From assembly GCA_040877935.1 (NCBI GenBank), contig JBBDNB010000023.1:52729-116728 (forward strand): a DNA stretch of 64,000 nt, given 5' to 3'. Of the stretch, positions 26,411 through 36,523 are shown in pieces. Both the position numbers and the translations under genes were made by a program. The DNA comes from Chitinophagales bacterium (GTDB lineage Bacteria > Bacteroidota > Bacteroidia > Chitinophagales > CAIOSU01). Each line of letters begins with the position of its first letter. The stretch's first letter is position 1. The notes under the pieces were generated by a model. That model ran no database searches. It was given only the letters and a program-made list of their open reading frames with translations, and was not told the origin of the DNA.

Positions 26411-27598
26411 ATGGAAAAGCTAATAGAATTACATACCACCTATACTGAACAGCTAGAAATTCGCTATCGGAAAACGATAGACATAGACTGGAATGATAGG
26501 TTGATAGGACTTACAGGAGCCAGGGGAGTGGGTAAAACCACTTTTTTATTGACCTATATTAAAGGGGAAATCAAAAAACCACAGAAGGCCATCTATGTAA
26601 GTACGGATGATATTCAATTTAGCAGCAACACCTTGGTTGAACTGGCCGATGAGTGGGTGAAAAGAGGTGGGACGCACCTTTTTTTGGATGAAATACATAA
26701 GTATCCCAATTGGTCGCAGGAGTTGAAGAATATTTACGATCGCTACAAAAAACTCAAGGTGGTTTTTACCGGATCTTCCGTGCTGCACATTCAAGATGGC
26801 AATGCAGACCTCAGCCGAAGGGCCGTAATGTACAATATGGAAGGCTTGTCTTTCAGGGAATTCCTGAATATTGAGACAGGGCAAAATTTTGAAAGGATTT
26901 CTTTGGCAGAAATGATTAAATCGCATGAGCAAATCAGCAAGGAAATTGTGAAAAAAGTGAAGCCTCTGGCCTATTTTGATGAATATTTGAAATACGGGCA
27001 TTATCCCTATTATTTGGAAAATAAAAATACTTATCACCGGAAATTGATGAATACCGTGAGTCTGATGATGGAAATTGACCTGCCTTATTTGAGGCATGTG
27101 GAAGTGCGCTATTTGCACAAATTGAAAAAGCTGCTTTCCATCCTGGCGCATTCGGTACCTTATCAGCCCAATATTTCCAAATTGGCTGGAGACATGGAGG
27201 TTTCCAGAAATACGGTCATGCTGTATTTGAAATATCTGGAAGAGTCGAAATTGATCAAATTACTGCACAGTAAAAAGAGCAGCGATGCCCAAATGGCAAA
27301 GCCCGAAAAGGTGTATTTACACAACTCCAATTTGCTACACGCCATTTGCCAAAGCAATATCAATAAAGGCGCTGAGCGAGAAATATTTTTCTACAACCAA
27401 GTGGACACAAGGTATGCCGTGTCTTATACAAAGCAGGGCGATTTTCTGGTGGAAGAAAAATACACTTTTGAAATTGGCGGAAAGTCAAAGGGTAAAAAGC
27501 AGATTAAAAACTTGAAAAATGCTTACTTGGCTGCCGATATGATTGAATATGGATTTGAAAACAAAATACCGCTGTGGCTTTTTGGTTTTTTGAATTGA
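26411..27598 (+). CDS. AAA+ ATPase, AAA_14/DUF4143 type
   Basis: The 395-residue protein has Walker A GARGVGKTTFLL near residues 35-46, Walker B HLFLDEIHKYPNW near 90-102, sensor 1 VFTGSSVLH, and SRRAVMYNMEGLSFREFL. A winged-helix segment lies near residue 265 (ISKLAGDMEVSRNTVMLYL). The C-terminal region has residues reminiscent of a PD-(D/E)XK core (GDFLVEEKYTFEIGGK). This is the typical layout of the widespread AAA_14 plus DUF4143 family, whose biological role is unsettled. It is divergent from the phosphatase gene and converges on the helicase gene. Confidence 0.85.
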   Translation: MEKLIELHTTYTEQLEIRYRKTIDIDWNDRLIGLTGARGVGKTTFLLTYIKGEIKKPQKAIYVSTDDIQFSSNTLVELADEWVKRGGTHLFLDEIHKYPNWSQELKNIYDRYKKLKVVFTGSSVLHIQDGNADLSRRAVMYNMEGLSFREFLNIETGQNFERISLAEMIKSHEQISKEIVKKVKPLAYFDEYLKYGHYPYYLENKNTYHRKLMNTVSLMMEIDLPYLRHVEVRYLHKLKKLLSILAHSVPYQPNISKLAGDMEVSRNTVMLYLKYLEESKLIKLLHSKKSSDAQMAKPEKVYLHNSNLLHAICQSNINKGAEREIFFYNQVDTRYAVSYTKQGDFLVEEKYTFEIGGKSKGKKQIKNLKNAYLAADMIEYGFENKIPLWLFGFLN

Positions 27599-27619
27599 GA
27601 GCTGAAAAACTGATTTTTT

Positions 27620-30600
27620 TCACTCCCCACCCTCAGGCAAACGCTCTTCCAATTCCTCTTCCGGTGCTTCTGCGGTTTTCAGTTCAGTAAAATGCGATTT
27701 GGTGAAATTGCACCACTCGCAGTATTCCTCTTCGCAACCATGCTGAAAGTCAAGGGCTACAATGCGCTCATAAGCGGATTTTATTTGTGACTTTACAATT
27801 TTAACAGCCTCATCTGTAATAGGGATTTTTTCCTTGTGGAAGTCTCCGGTTTTTGAATCGGGCTCAACAAAATCAAATTCTGAAGAAAGAACTTTCCAGT
27901 TTTTATCCAGATCGTTTTTCACAAATTCATCTACCAATATTTTATAAAAAACAGCTTGCCGCCAATAATCCCCGCCATATTTTTCCTCATGCGTAGGATT
28001 TTCTGGATCTTTCCATTCTTCTTTGGGCGAGTCAAAACGCTTCTTTTTCCTGGATTTATCATACTGCCCGGTTTTATAATCTACCACATTCACCATTTCA
28101 CCCGAAAACTCGAGTTTATCCAATTTACCATTCAGTGGTACCCCCTCTGATTCCACACCTTTTATGGAGCGCTCCACGCTTACTACTTTATTCCACTCAT
28201 CAATATAGTGATCGTAGTATTCGGGCAAGAGTTTGTGTCCATAGTTTTTCTTGTCTTCATATTGCTCATCCGTAAAAGAGTCGCGATGCTTTTGCATGTA
28301 CCAGTCAAAGTATTTGAGCATATCTGCTTTAGCGGGAAATTGATCAGCTTTACTGTCCTGCATATCTTTAAAAAGACGTTCCAGAGCATAGTGCACAGCC
28401 GAGCCAAATGCCATATGCTGATTTTTTGCAGCCGGTACTTTGAGCATATATTTGTAATAAAAGCTACGCGGACATTTCAAAAAGGTATTCAAGTGGGTAA
28501 TGCTGAGTGTATATTTCTCCAGGATTTTTTGTAGCCTGTCCTTTTCTATCAATTTTATATCCGGTAAAGGGTTTTCTTCCAACACTTTCATTTTAAACTC
28601 AAGCAGTGCATCTGGACTGAGCGATGGCCGCTCTTCTTTAAGGCAATCCCCCTGCTGCAGTTCGGCTATAAAGCGACTTTGCTCCAGCTCCTTATCATTG
28701 AGATCGTATTCCGGGTAACTGATGTACAAATGCTCCTTGGCGCGTGTCATAGCTACATAGAACAAACGTCTTAAATCCTGCTCATCGCGGTCGCTGTCTT
28801 TTTGCCCCGCAGCTAAATTATCGGGAAAGGAAAAGTTCTGATTGCCCCCCCTTTTTTTCTCCCAGTTGCTGCTGTGCACACCGATCATATAAACATATTT
28901 AAACTCCAGGCCTTTGGATGCATGGCAGGTCAGTAGGTTAATTCCTGATTCTGATTGCTGGATTTTTTGCACAGAAAGCGCAATTTTATTGTCCTGCAAT
29001 TTGCGAATGGTATCAAAAAGCTCGGGCAAATGTGCTTTAGAATCCCTAAGGGTTAATTCCTTGATAAATTCAAACAAAGTGCTGAGTTCCTGCATCAGGT
29101 CAAATTTATAGGGGGATTGCACCACATATTTTAGAATACCGCCTTTGCTAATGATCTTTTCAAACAAACTTTGCAGTGTGAGATTTTGACTGTCGCGGAT
29201 AAACCCTTCGAGCATTGCGGCAGTTTGTTTCAATCGTTCTTCCGATCGGATGGGTGCTGAAAATAAATCAGGGGCTTTTGAAGCTGGCAAATCGGCCAAT
29301 ACTTTGCGCAGGCTTTTTTTGTAATTGGTTCTGTTTTCAGCTACTTGTTCGGCAATTTCCAATGGATTGAGTCCAAAGAAATCAAAATGCAGGATTTTAA
29401 AAAGCATATCCCCGCGGCTAAAAGGCACGCGAATTTCTTCTGAAATATATTCCAGGATATCGAGCACCTTTTTTATAAATACAGAATCGAGGATGTTTTC
29501 CCTGCGCTTGACATTGAGCGGCACTTCCAGGTGATTCATATATTTTATAAGTTCCTCTGCCTGACTGTGTTTGGCGTAGATTACGGCCACTTCATTCAGG
29601 TTTACCCCCTGTTCTTTCAGTGTTTTTATCTCAAGGCAAATATGCGCTATCTCCTGGGCCATATTGGGATAGGTGCGCAATACAGGGCGTACTTCAGAAT
29701 TTGAAAATTCGATTGCACGCGCTTTTAGGTCTTTTGACAAATTGGGCACTTCATTGATCAGTCGTTCACTGTTATTGGCGATTAAGTGGCCGGCAGCGTC
29801 CAGGATTTTCTGAGAGGAACGGTAATTTTCAGTCATCATGATCAATTTCAGGCTTGCTTCATAATCCGCTCTGAAATGCATAATATTTTCTACACTGGCA
29901 CCCTGAAAGCGAAAAATTGACTGATCATCATCGCCTACCACAAATACATTGGGATTGTCCCAGTAATCGATCAATTGATTGAGCAATTCATTCTGCGCAC
30001 CGTTGCAATCCTGAAATTCATCTACCAGCACATATTGATAGCGCTCCTGGTATTCGGCCAGCAATGTGGCATTCTCTTTAAAAGCGTTGATTACCCAAAG
30101 CAACATATCATTGAAATCGTAGCGGCCTTTTTCTGCTTTTAGCTTTTCATAATTTTCCAGCTCGGCAGCTCCGGCCAGCAGCTTTTCCATTTTTTCTTGC
30201 TCTTTGTCAATCTTGTCTTGCTTCAGGTCTCCTTTTTCGGCTGTTTTGGTTTTTCTTTTGTAAATATATTCTTCCCGGTTGGGTAAATCCTCAAGGTATG
30301 TTTCTGCTTTTTGCTTTAAAAAATCATACGTCCAATCTTCTTTTTTCATGGTTTGAAAAAGTGCCTGCAAGCGCTTTCTTTCATAATAAACATCTCCTGT
30401 CCAGCGCTTTAGGGGATGGTCATTGTCGAAATTTTTGATCAATTCCATCAGCAGTTCTACTTCCTCCAGTTCGGATAGTGCCTCCAATTCCCTGTAGCCA
30501 AAAACATCGGGGTGATCCTGTATCACCTGATTGCAAAAAGCATGGAAAGTGCCAATATTCACCCTATAAGCATCGGGGCCTATGAATTTATTCAAACGCT

Positions 30601-30832
30601 TGCGCATAGCCACAGCCCCTGCATCGGTATAGGTGAGGCACAAGATATTTTCGGGATAAACATCTGTTTCCATCAGGATATTACCAATGCGAGCAGCCAG
30701 GATTTGGGTTTTACCCGTACCGGGGCCAGCTATCACCATTACCGGCCCTTCAATGCTTTCTACAGCGTTTTTTTGTGCCGGATTCAGCATTTTTAACTCT
30801 TCCAGAAATGTTTGGTTGGCTTTGAAATTCAT
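27620..30832 (-). CDS. UvrD/PcrA-type helicase fused to an AddB-like nuclease domain
   Basis: The 1070-residue protein begins with a superfamily 1A helicase: Walker A GPGTGKT at residues 36-42, DEFQDCNGAQ, the GDDDQSIFRFQGA motif III, MTENYRSSQKI, and SKGLEFKYVYMIG followed by RRLFYVAMTRA. The last 330 residues form a PD-(D/E)XK nuclease (GKLDKLEFSGEMVNVVDYKT). Four cysteines (one in LKCPRSFYY, three in HGCEEEYCEWC) are placed as in the Fe-S nuclease of AddB/Cas4. It would unwind and resect DNA ends. Single-subunit helicase-nucleases of this layout occur in Bacteroidota. It is monocistronic, and start 30832 is supported by the MNFKANQTFLEEL lead-in. Confidence 0.88.
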   Translation of the reverse strand: MNFKANQTFLEELKMLNPAQKNAVESIEGPVMVIAGPGTGKTQILAARIGNILMETDVYPENILCLTYTDAGAVAMRKRLNKFIGPDAYRVNIGTFHAFCNQVIQDHPDVFGYRELEALSELEEVELLMELIKNFDNDHPLKRWTGDVYYERKRLQALFQTMKKEDWTYDFLKQKAETYLEDLPNREEYIYKRKTKTAEKGDLKQDKIDKEQEKMEKLLAGAAELENYEKLKAEKGRYDFNDMLLWVINAFKENATLLAEYQERYQYVLVDEFQDCNGAQNELLNQLIDYWDNPNVFVVGDDDQSIFRFQGASVENIMHFRADYEASLKLIMMTENYRSSQKILDAAGHLIANNSERLINEVPNLSKDLKARAIEFSNSEVRPVLRTYPNMAQEIAHICLEIKTLKEQGVNLNEVAVIYAKHSQAEELIKYMNHLEVPLNVKRRENILDSVFIKKVLDILEYISEEIRVPFSRGDMLFKILHFDFFGLNPLEIAEQVAENRTNYKKSLRKVLADLPASKAPDLFSAPIRSEERLKQTAAMLEGFIRDSQNLTLQSLFEKIISKGGILKYVVQSPYKFDLMQELSTLFEFIKELTLRDSKAHLPELFDTIRKLQDNKIALSVQKIQQSESGINLLTCHASKGLEFKYVYMIGVHSSNWEKKRGGNQNFSFPDNLAAGQKDSDRDEQDLRRLFYVAMTRAKEHLYISYPEYDLNDKELEQSRFIAELQQGDCLKEERPSLSPDALLEFKMKVLEENPLPDIKLIEKDRLQKILEKYTLSITHLNTFLKCPRSFYYKYMLKVPAAKNQHMAFGSAVHYALERLFKDMQDSKADQFPAKADMLKYFDWYMQKHRDSFTDEQYEDKKNYGHKLLPEYYDHYIDEWNKVVSVERSIKGVESEGVPLNGKLDKLEFSGEMVNVVDYKTGQYDKSRKKKRFDSPKEEWKDPENPTHEEKYGGDYWRQAVFYKILVDEFVKNDLDKNWKVLSSEFDFVEPDSKTGDFHKEKIPITDEAVKIVKSQIKSAYERIVALDFQHGCEEEYCEWCNFTKSHFTELKTAEAPEEELEERLPEGGE

Positions 30833-30925
30833 AGAGTGATTTTGAGAATTCTAAAGATAAGAAAGGAAATGATGAGTGTGTAAAATGTGCTGAAGAATGG
30901 AAAGGCGAAGTTGCGAAGACCTATG

Positions 30926-33900
30926 CTAGACCACTTCCTTTTTCATAAACTCCTCAATGCTATTGAGCTGTTCTTTTGCTTCGCGCATGCTTTTGATATT
31001 TTCGATATTCAGCATAAGGAATTTTTTGCTCTGCTTTAAATTCAGGTTTTTGGGATGCTCGCGCACATAGCGCAAAACGGAAGAAAAGATCTCCGTTTGG
31101 TAATAGTAGCTGTCCTGGTTTTGCAGAAAATAGCATTTCAATTTTCTTCCCTTAAAAACAATACGTTCAAACCCGAGCCTTTTAGCTGTCCAGCGCAGAC
31201 GCAGGCCGTTCATCAATTCAGCAACTTCTTTTGGCAAGGGGCCAAAGCGATCAATCAGCTGATCTCTGAATTTTAAAAGTGCTTCTTCATTTTCGATATT
31301 GTCCAGGTCGGTGTAGATTTTCAGTCGCTCATCTACTTTATTGATATAATCACTCGGAATCAGCATTTCCAGATCTGTATCAATCTGGCAATCGCGCACA
31401 AACTGATGTTCATTTTCAAGCTCTTCTTTAAACAATTCCTTGAATTCATTTTGCTTGAGTTCAACTACAGCTTCATCCAGAATTTTATGGTACATATCGT
31501 AACCAATCTCAGAGATAAAACCACTTTGCTCACCGCCCAGCAAATTTCCTGCACCGCGAATATCCAAATCGCGCATGGCAATATTAAACCCACTGCCCAG
31601 GTCCGAAAACTCTTCTATAGTGCGCAAACGCCTTCTCGATTCAGAACTTAGGCTGCTCAATGGCGGACAGAACAAATGACAAAATGCTTTTTTGTTGGAG
31701 CGACCAACACGGCCTCGCAATTGATGTAAATCGCTCAAGCCAAACCAGTGTGCATTATTGATGATTATGGTATTCACATTGGGGATATCTACACCGGACT
31801 CTATTATATTGGTGCAAACCAGCACATCGAATTCCCGCTGTTCAAAACGCAACATGGTACTTTCCAGAGATTTGCCGTCCATTTGTCCGTGTGCAATACC
31901 AAAATCTATATTTGGGCACAAGCGTTTGAGCATGGCTGTAATATCTTTTATATCCTTCACCCTATTGTGAATGAAAAAAGCCTGTCCTCCTCTGTAAATC
32001 TCATACTCAATGGCCTCTTTTACAATGTGATCGTTGTACACATGCAATTCAGTTTGAATGGGCTGCCGATTGAGCGGAGGAGTCCGAATTACTGAAAGAT
32101 CCCGGGCATTCATGATAGAAAACTGCATGGTGCGGGGAATTGGCGTAGCAGTGAGTGTCAATGTATCTACATTGGCCTTTACTGTTTTCAACTTTTCCTT
32201 TACAGCTACTCCAAATTTTTGCTCTTCATCAATTATCAGTAAACCCAGGTCTTTAAAATCAACCTGCTTGCCCACAATGGCATGTGTTCCAATAAGAATA
32301 TCCACCTTTCCACCTTTCAATTCATTTAGGGTTTCTTTTTTTTGTCCGGCTGATTTAAAGCGATTGAGCAAAGCAACTTTGGCAGGAAAATTTTCCAGCC
32401 GGTCTCTAAATGTTTTATAATGCTGCAAAGTCAAAATAGTGGTTGGAGCCAATACTGCCACTTGCTTCCCGTCAGCTACTGCCTTTGCCGCTGCGCGAAT
32501 GGCTATTTCTGTTTTTCCAAAGCCCACATCACCGCAAACCAAGCGATCCATGGGATATTCCTTTTCCATATCGGCTTTTACATCTGCTGTGGCTTTTTCC
32601 TGGTCGGGAGTGTCTTCATAAATAAAAGATGCTTCTAATTCCGATTGCAGATAGGTGTCGGGGTTAAAAGCAAAGCCCTTACTTGCCTTTCTTTTAGCAT
32701 ATAGTTTGATTAAGTCTTCTGCAATGTCCTTAATCTTTCTTTTTGTTTTTCTTTTGACTTGTTCCCAGGCATCGCTACCGAGCTTATTTATTTTTGGTTT
32801 AGTGCCTTCCTTACCGACATACTTACTGATTTTATGCAGGGAATTGATATTGACATACAGCAAGTCATTATCGCGATAAACGAGCCTGACAGCCTCCTGC
32901 ATTTGCCCGTTTACTTCTATTTTTTCCAATCCTGAATAGGTGCCCACTCCGTGATCAATATGAGTGACAAAATCTCCGGGCTGTAGCGATTTCAATTGTC
33001 GAAGCAACAAGGCCTGATCTTTGGAAAAGCCTTCTTTCACTTTGTATTTGTGATAGCGATCAAATATCTGATGATCTGTATAACATGCTACTTTGAGATC
33101 GAAATCTATAAATCCATTGTGAATGGCAACCGGAATAGGATAAAACTCAACCTCAGCTTTCAGGTCTTCAAAAATGCTGTAGAAACGCTCAATCTGTTTT
33201 GGGTTTTCTGCAAATATGAAATTGCGAATATCGGCCTTGTTGTTCTTATTCAAATCTTCAATCAGCAGGTCAAAATTTTTATTGAATGCCGGTTGAGGCT
33301 GCGTATTCCAAACAAAAGTTTTTTGCGCATTTAAATGGCTTTGATTCCCGAATTCTACGAGGGGGAATTTTTTCAAATTACTGAGAAAATCCACGGCTCT
33401 TTCAAAGGTTTCAGCAGGTTCTTTTTCAAAGAAATTGCTCAGGTCTTCCTCTTCTTCAGTTTCATAATCCTCTTCAGAAATTTCCCTGAATTTTTCCACT
33501 GCATTTTCAAAGCAATTGTCTAAAACCTCTTTAGTGAAATTGGCATCTTTTATCCAAAGCACAGTATCTTTCGGTAATGCGTCAAAAAGGCTGCTTTTTT
33601 CCTCGTTTTCAAAGCGGGTCTGAATATTGGGGACAATACTAACCGAACTGATCTTCCTGGTAGAAAGCTGATTGTTTGGTTCAAACAGGCGGATAGATTC
33701 AATTTCCTCTCCAAACAGCTCTATGCGATAAGGATACTCATTACCAAAGGAAAAAATATCTACGATATCGCCCCGCACTGAAAACTGTCCTGGTTCAAAA
33801 ACAAAATCTACGCGTTCAAAACCATATTCAATAAACACATCTATTAGAAAATCTACATCGAGTTGCTCACCCAGCTTAATTTTCACAATATTTTTTTGCA

Positions 33901-34315
33901 GGGTTTCCTTGCGCACTACTTTTTCAAAAAGTGCTTCGGAGTATGTCACCATCACTTCCCCTTTGTTTTCAGAATGGCTGATCTTGTTTACCATCTCTGT
34001 TCTCAGCAGAATATTATTGCTGTTGATGGCGTGGAATTTTCCGGGTTTTTTGAAAGAGTCGGGGAAAAAGAATACGTCCTTTCGCTGCAATAGACTTTGC
34101 AAAGCATTCTGAAAATAAGCTGCTTCTTCTTTATCGGGCAATATAAAAAGATGCTGACGGGGAGTCATTTGATAAACTGCCGAGGCAATTACAGCATCTG
34201 CCGAGCCGGTCAGGCCTTTGATATGGACATTGGAATTCCCCTCACTGGTCGTTTCTACCAGTGTTTTCAGTCGTTGATCCGACTTGTATTGTTCCAGGAG
34301 TTCCTGTAGGTTCAT
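30926..34315 (-). CDS. mfd: Transcription-repair coupling factor
   Basis: The 1129-residue protein has the Mfd domain order. An N-terminal UvrB-homology region (about 1-320) comes first, then the CarD-like RNA polymerase interaction domain (LQPGDFVTHIDHGVGTYSGL near 450). Two RecG-like translocase lobes follow (CGDVGFGKTEIAIRAA, IIDEEQKFGV, TLTATPIPRTMQFS, TNIIESGVDIPN, LHQLRGRVGRSNKKAF), and last the TRCF C-terminal domain. It removes RNA polymerase stalled at DNA lesions and recruits UvrA. The length is close to that of other Mfd proteins. It is on the minus strand, not obviously in an operon with the helicase gene 93 bp downstream. Confidence 0.97.
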   Translation of the reverse strand: MNLQELLEQYKSDQRLKTLVETTSEGNSNVHIKGLTGSADAVIASAVYQMTPRQHLFILPDKEEAAYFQNALQSLLQRKDVFFFPDSFKKPGKFHAINSNNILLRTEMVNKISHSENKGEVMVTYSEALFEKVVRKETLQKNIVKIKLGEQLDVDFLIDVFIEYGFERVDFVFEPGQFSVRGDIVDIFSFGNEYPYRIELFGEEIESIRLFEPNNQLSTRKISSVSIVPNIQTRFENEEKSSLFDALPKDTVLWIKDANFTKEVLDNCFENAVEKFREISEEDYETEEEEDLSNFFEKEPAETFERAVDFLSNLKKFPLVEFGNQSHLNAQKTFVWNTQPQPAFNKNFDLLIEDLNKNNKADIRNFIFAENPKQIERFYSIFEDLKAEVEFYPIPVAIHNGFIDFDLKVACYTDHQIFDRYHKYKVKEGFSKDQALLLRQLKSLQPGDFVTHIDHGVGTYSGLEKIEVNGQMQEAVRLVYRDNDLLYVNINSLHKISKYVGKEGTKPKINKLGSDAWEQVKRKTKRKIKDIAEDLIKLYAKRKASKGFAFNPDTYLQSELEASFIYEDTPDQEKATADVKADMEKEYPMDRLVCGDVGFGKTEIAIRAAAKAVADGKQVAVLAPTTILTLQHYKTFRDRLENFPAKVALLNRFKSAGQKKETLNELKGGKVDILIGTHAIVGKQVDFKDLGLLIIDEEQKFGVAVKEKLKTVKANVDTLTLTATPIPRTMQFSIMNARDLSVIRTPPLNRQPIQTELHVYNDHIVKEAIEYEIYRGGQAFFIHNRVKDIKDITAMLKRLCPNIDFGIAHGQMDGKSLESTMLRFEQREFDVLVCTNIIESGVDIPNVNTIIINNAHWFGLSDLHQLRGRVGRSNKKAFCHLFCPPLSSLSSESRRRLRTIEEFSDLGSGFNIAMRDLDIRGAGNLLGGEQSGFISEIGYDMYHKILDEAVVELKQNEFKELFKEELENEHQFVRDCQIDTDLEMLIPSDYINKVDERLKIYTDLDNIENEEALLKFRDQLIDRFGPLPKEVAELMNGLRLRWTAKRLGFERIVFKGRKLKCYFLQNQDSYYYQTEIFSSVLRYVREHPKNLNLKQSKKFLMLNIENIKSMREAKEQLNSIEEFMKKEVV

Positions 34316-34488
34316 TCAGTGGCGCAAATCTAAACAAAAGGGCTAAAAAGCCGGCTTCTGTTTTGATAAAAGAAACTGCGTTCGGAAATTATTTAACATT
34401 CAGGTTTAAGGATATGTTTTTCAGCTATCTATATTATTGACAGCTTTGATTTATTTAAACCATGATTCTGGGTGAATTTGAAGTCCCT

Positions 34489-35715
34489 TCAAGCCTGATT
34501 ATAATACTGCGTATCCTGCTCAACTTCTGTACAATATCGCTCCAGGCCTTTTTCCAAGCAATCCAAAGCTTTTGATAAATCCGTTTTGTTGAGCACATAG
34601 GCTATACGTACTTCATTCATACCCATTCCGGGTGTGCTGTAAAAACCGGAGCCGGGTGCCATCATCACCGTAGCTCCTTCGTAACTATAGGATTCCAACA
34701 TCCATTTACAAAAATCCTCTGTATTGGACACGGGCAATTTTACCATCGCATAAAAAGCTCCTTTTGGTATGGGGCAAATCACCCCGTCAATTTTATTTAA
34801 TCTTTCTGCCAGCAAATCCCTGCGGGCAATATATTCTTTGTTTACAGACTCAAAATAGGACTGTGGCACATCCGTAGCTGCTTCAGCTGCAATTTGAGCA
34901 AATGTTGGAGGGCTCAATCGTGCCTGCGCAAACTTCAAAGCTGTTTGCATCACATTTTTGTTTCGACTTATTAAAGCGCCAATTCTCGCACCACAGGCAC
35001 TGTAGCGTTTTGAAATAGAATCTACCACCACTACATTTTGCTCCACATCATCCAATTCTAAAACGGAAAAATGCGATTCATCACCATAAATGAATTCCCG
35101 ATAAACCTCATCTGCAAAAAGGAATAAATCATGTTTTAAGACCAATTCGCGCAATGCCATCAATTCATCCTTAGAATACAAATAGCCGGTCGGGTTATTC
35201 GGATTACAAATGATGATGCCCTTGGTTTTTTCTCCAATAATACTTTCAAAAGCAGAAATGGGCGGCAGTGCAAACCCATTGGAAATACTCGATACAATCG
35301 GATTGATCTTCACCCCTGCGGCAGTTGCAAAAGCATTGTAATTGGCATAAAAAGGCTCGGGAATAATAATTTCATCCCCTTCATCAAAGCAGGACATCAG
35401 TGCAAACAAAATAGCCTCAGAGCCACCTGTAGTCACTATCAAATCTTCTAAATTTAAATCAACTCCTATGATATTATAATAGGCCAGTAGTTTTTTTCTA
35501 TAACTTTCAAATCCCGCAGAATGGCTGTATTCCAGGGTTTTAAAATCAATATTTCGCACAGCGTCCATCATTTGCTTGGGCGTCTCTATATCCGGCTGAC
35601 CAATATTGAGGTGGTAAATATGTACCCCTCTTTTTTTTGCAGCTTCTGCATAAGGCACCAATTTCCTGATGGGCGATGCCGGCATGTTTTTTCCTTTATT
35701 TGATATACTTGGCAT
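34489..35715 (-). CDS. Class I/II pyridoxal-phosphate aminotransferase
   Basis: Start 35715 (MPSISNKGKNMPASPIRKL) is preferred over the open frame back to 35766, because the conserved region begins there. The product of about 408 residues has GQPDIETP, CNPNNPTGYLYS, the FADEVYREFIYG loop, and SISKRYSACGARIG, whose Lys binds PLP as a Schiff base. MNEVRIAYVL near the C-terminus supplies the substrate-carboxylate Arg. The family includes aspartate and alanine aminotransferases; the exact substrate cannot be read off. It lies between mfd and a DUF1573 gene and appears monocistronic. Confidence 0.88.
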   Translation of the reverse strand: MPSISNKGKNMPASPIRKLVPYAEAAKKRGVHIYHLNIGQPDIETPKQMMDAVRNIDFKTLEYSHSAGFESYRKKLLAYYNIIGVDLNLEDLIVTTGGSEAILFALMSCFDEGDEIIIPEPFYANYNAFATAAGVKINPIVSSISNGFALPPISAFESIIGEKTKGIIICNPNNPTGYLYSKDELMALRELVLKHDLFLFADEVYREFIYGDESHFSVLELDDVEQNVVVVDSISKRYSACGARIGALISRNKNVMQTALKFAQARLSPPTFAQIAAEAATDVPQSYFESVNKEYIARRDLLAERLNKIDGVICPIPKGAFYAMVKLPVSNTEDFCKWMLESYSYEGATVMMAPGSGFYSTPGMGMNEVRIAYVLNKTDLSKALDCLEKGLERYCTEVEQDTQYYNQA

Positions 35716-35821
35716 AATTGTAAACTTAAAGTGAAATAGGTATTGTGAGAAAATTAAAACAGTCAATTATAAAATTGAAACATGTTCTAATCAAACTTAA
35801 TTTTTAGCTTTTCACTTAAAA

Positions 35822-35854
35822 AAAAACTCCACAGCTCAGTACCGCCATGGAGTT
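35822..35854 (-). terminator. Weak terminator after the DUF1573 gene
   Basis: AAACTCCA and TGGAGTTT flank a 16-base loop (AACTCCACAGCTC..CATGGAGTTT), with A/T runs outside. It lies 27 bp after the stop at 35881; stability looks modest. Confidence 0.5.
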
Positions 35855-35880
35855 TAATAGAAATTCAAATTCGTTAATGC

Positions 35881-36315
35881 TTAGTCTTCCTGCTTAACGA
35901 TTGATTGTTTTTTCTCAGGAACACCATCTGATTGACTCGCAGGTGTAACATTTCCTTTTATGAAAATACGAGTAGTACTTGGCTCAGCATTGGAAGTAAT
36001 AGTTATGGGTTTATTAAAACCACCATTTTTTCCTACTGTATTGTACTTTGCTTTAATAGTCCCTTCTTCTCCCGGAGCTACAGGCTCTTTGCTCCAATAT
36101 GGGGTTGTACAACCACAAGAAGCTTTCACATTGGTAATGATCAAAGGTTTAGTACCATTGTTGGTAAAAGTAAATTCTACAGAGGCATCATCTCCTGCTG
36201 CCAACTCACCAAAATCATAAGTACTGAATTCAAAATCCATTGTAGGCCCTTCAGATTGTGCAAAAAGAAGGCCGGTAAAAAGGCTTAAACTAATAAGTAA
36301 TAATAAATTTTTCAT
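35881..36315 (-). CDS. DUF1573 secreted/periplasmic protein
   Basis: The 144-residue protein has a signal peptide (MKNLLLLISLSLFTGLLFAQ) and one DUF1573 Ig-like domain: MDFEFSTYDFGELAAGDDAS, EFTFTNNGTKPLIITNVKAS and CGCTTPYWSKEPVAPGEEG. DUF1573 modules are beta-sandwiches abundant in secreted proteins of Bacteroidota; the CGCT motif is characteristic. The tail (QSDGVPEKKQSIVKQED) is polar with no sorting domain. No enzymatic role is known. It is a single-gene unit on the minus strand, divergent from the E1 fusion gene. Confidence 0.88.
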   Translation of the reverse strand: MKNLLLLISLSLFTGLLFAQSEGPTMDFEFSTYDFGELAAGDDASVEFTFTNNGTKPLIITNVKASCGCTTPYWSKEPVAPGEEGTIKAKYNTVGKNGGFNKPITITSNAEPSTTRIFIKGNVTPASQSDGVPEKKQSIVKQED

Positions 36316-36491
36316 GTCGTGTTATTTTTATAGTTCAAAGATAAGAAACTAATTCAAGTTAAAAGAGTTTCGTAAAGGCTTTAAAAGTGCAGTAAATTTA
36401 TACCCAAATTTAACACCAAACTGTTAAGCCTTGTTAATCAAAGTTTAGCGTAAGAAAATAGAAATCAAAAACTCCCCCCGTCCTAAATTAT

Positions 36492-36499
36492 TATCTTTG
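36492..36499 (+). promoter_or_regulatory. -7 box of the E1 fusion gene
   Basis: TATCTTTG matches the Bacteroidota -7 consensus TAnnTTTG and lies 24 bp before the ATG at 36524, predicting a short leader. No clear -33 TTG at the usual distance was identified. Confidence 0.5.
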
Positions 36500-36523
36500 T
36501 AGGGCAAATTTAAAGCAGATTGT

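Noticed and set aside
34316..34488. 172-bp gap between mfd and the aminotransferase gene
   Set aside because: No hairpin, promoter box or coding frame convincing enough to annotate.
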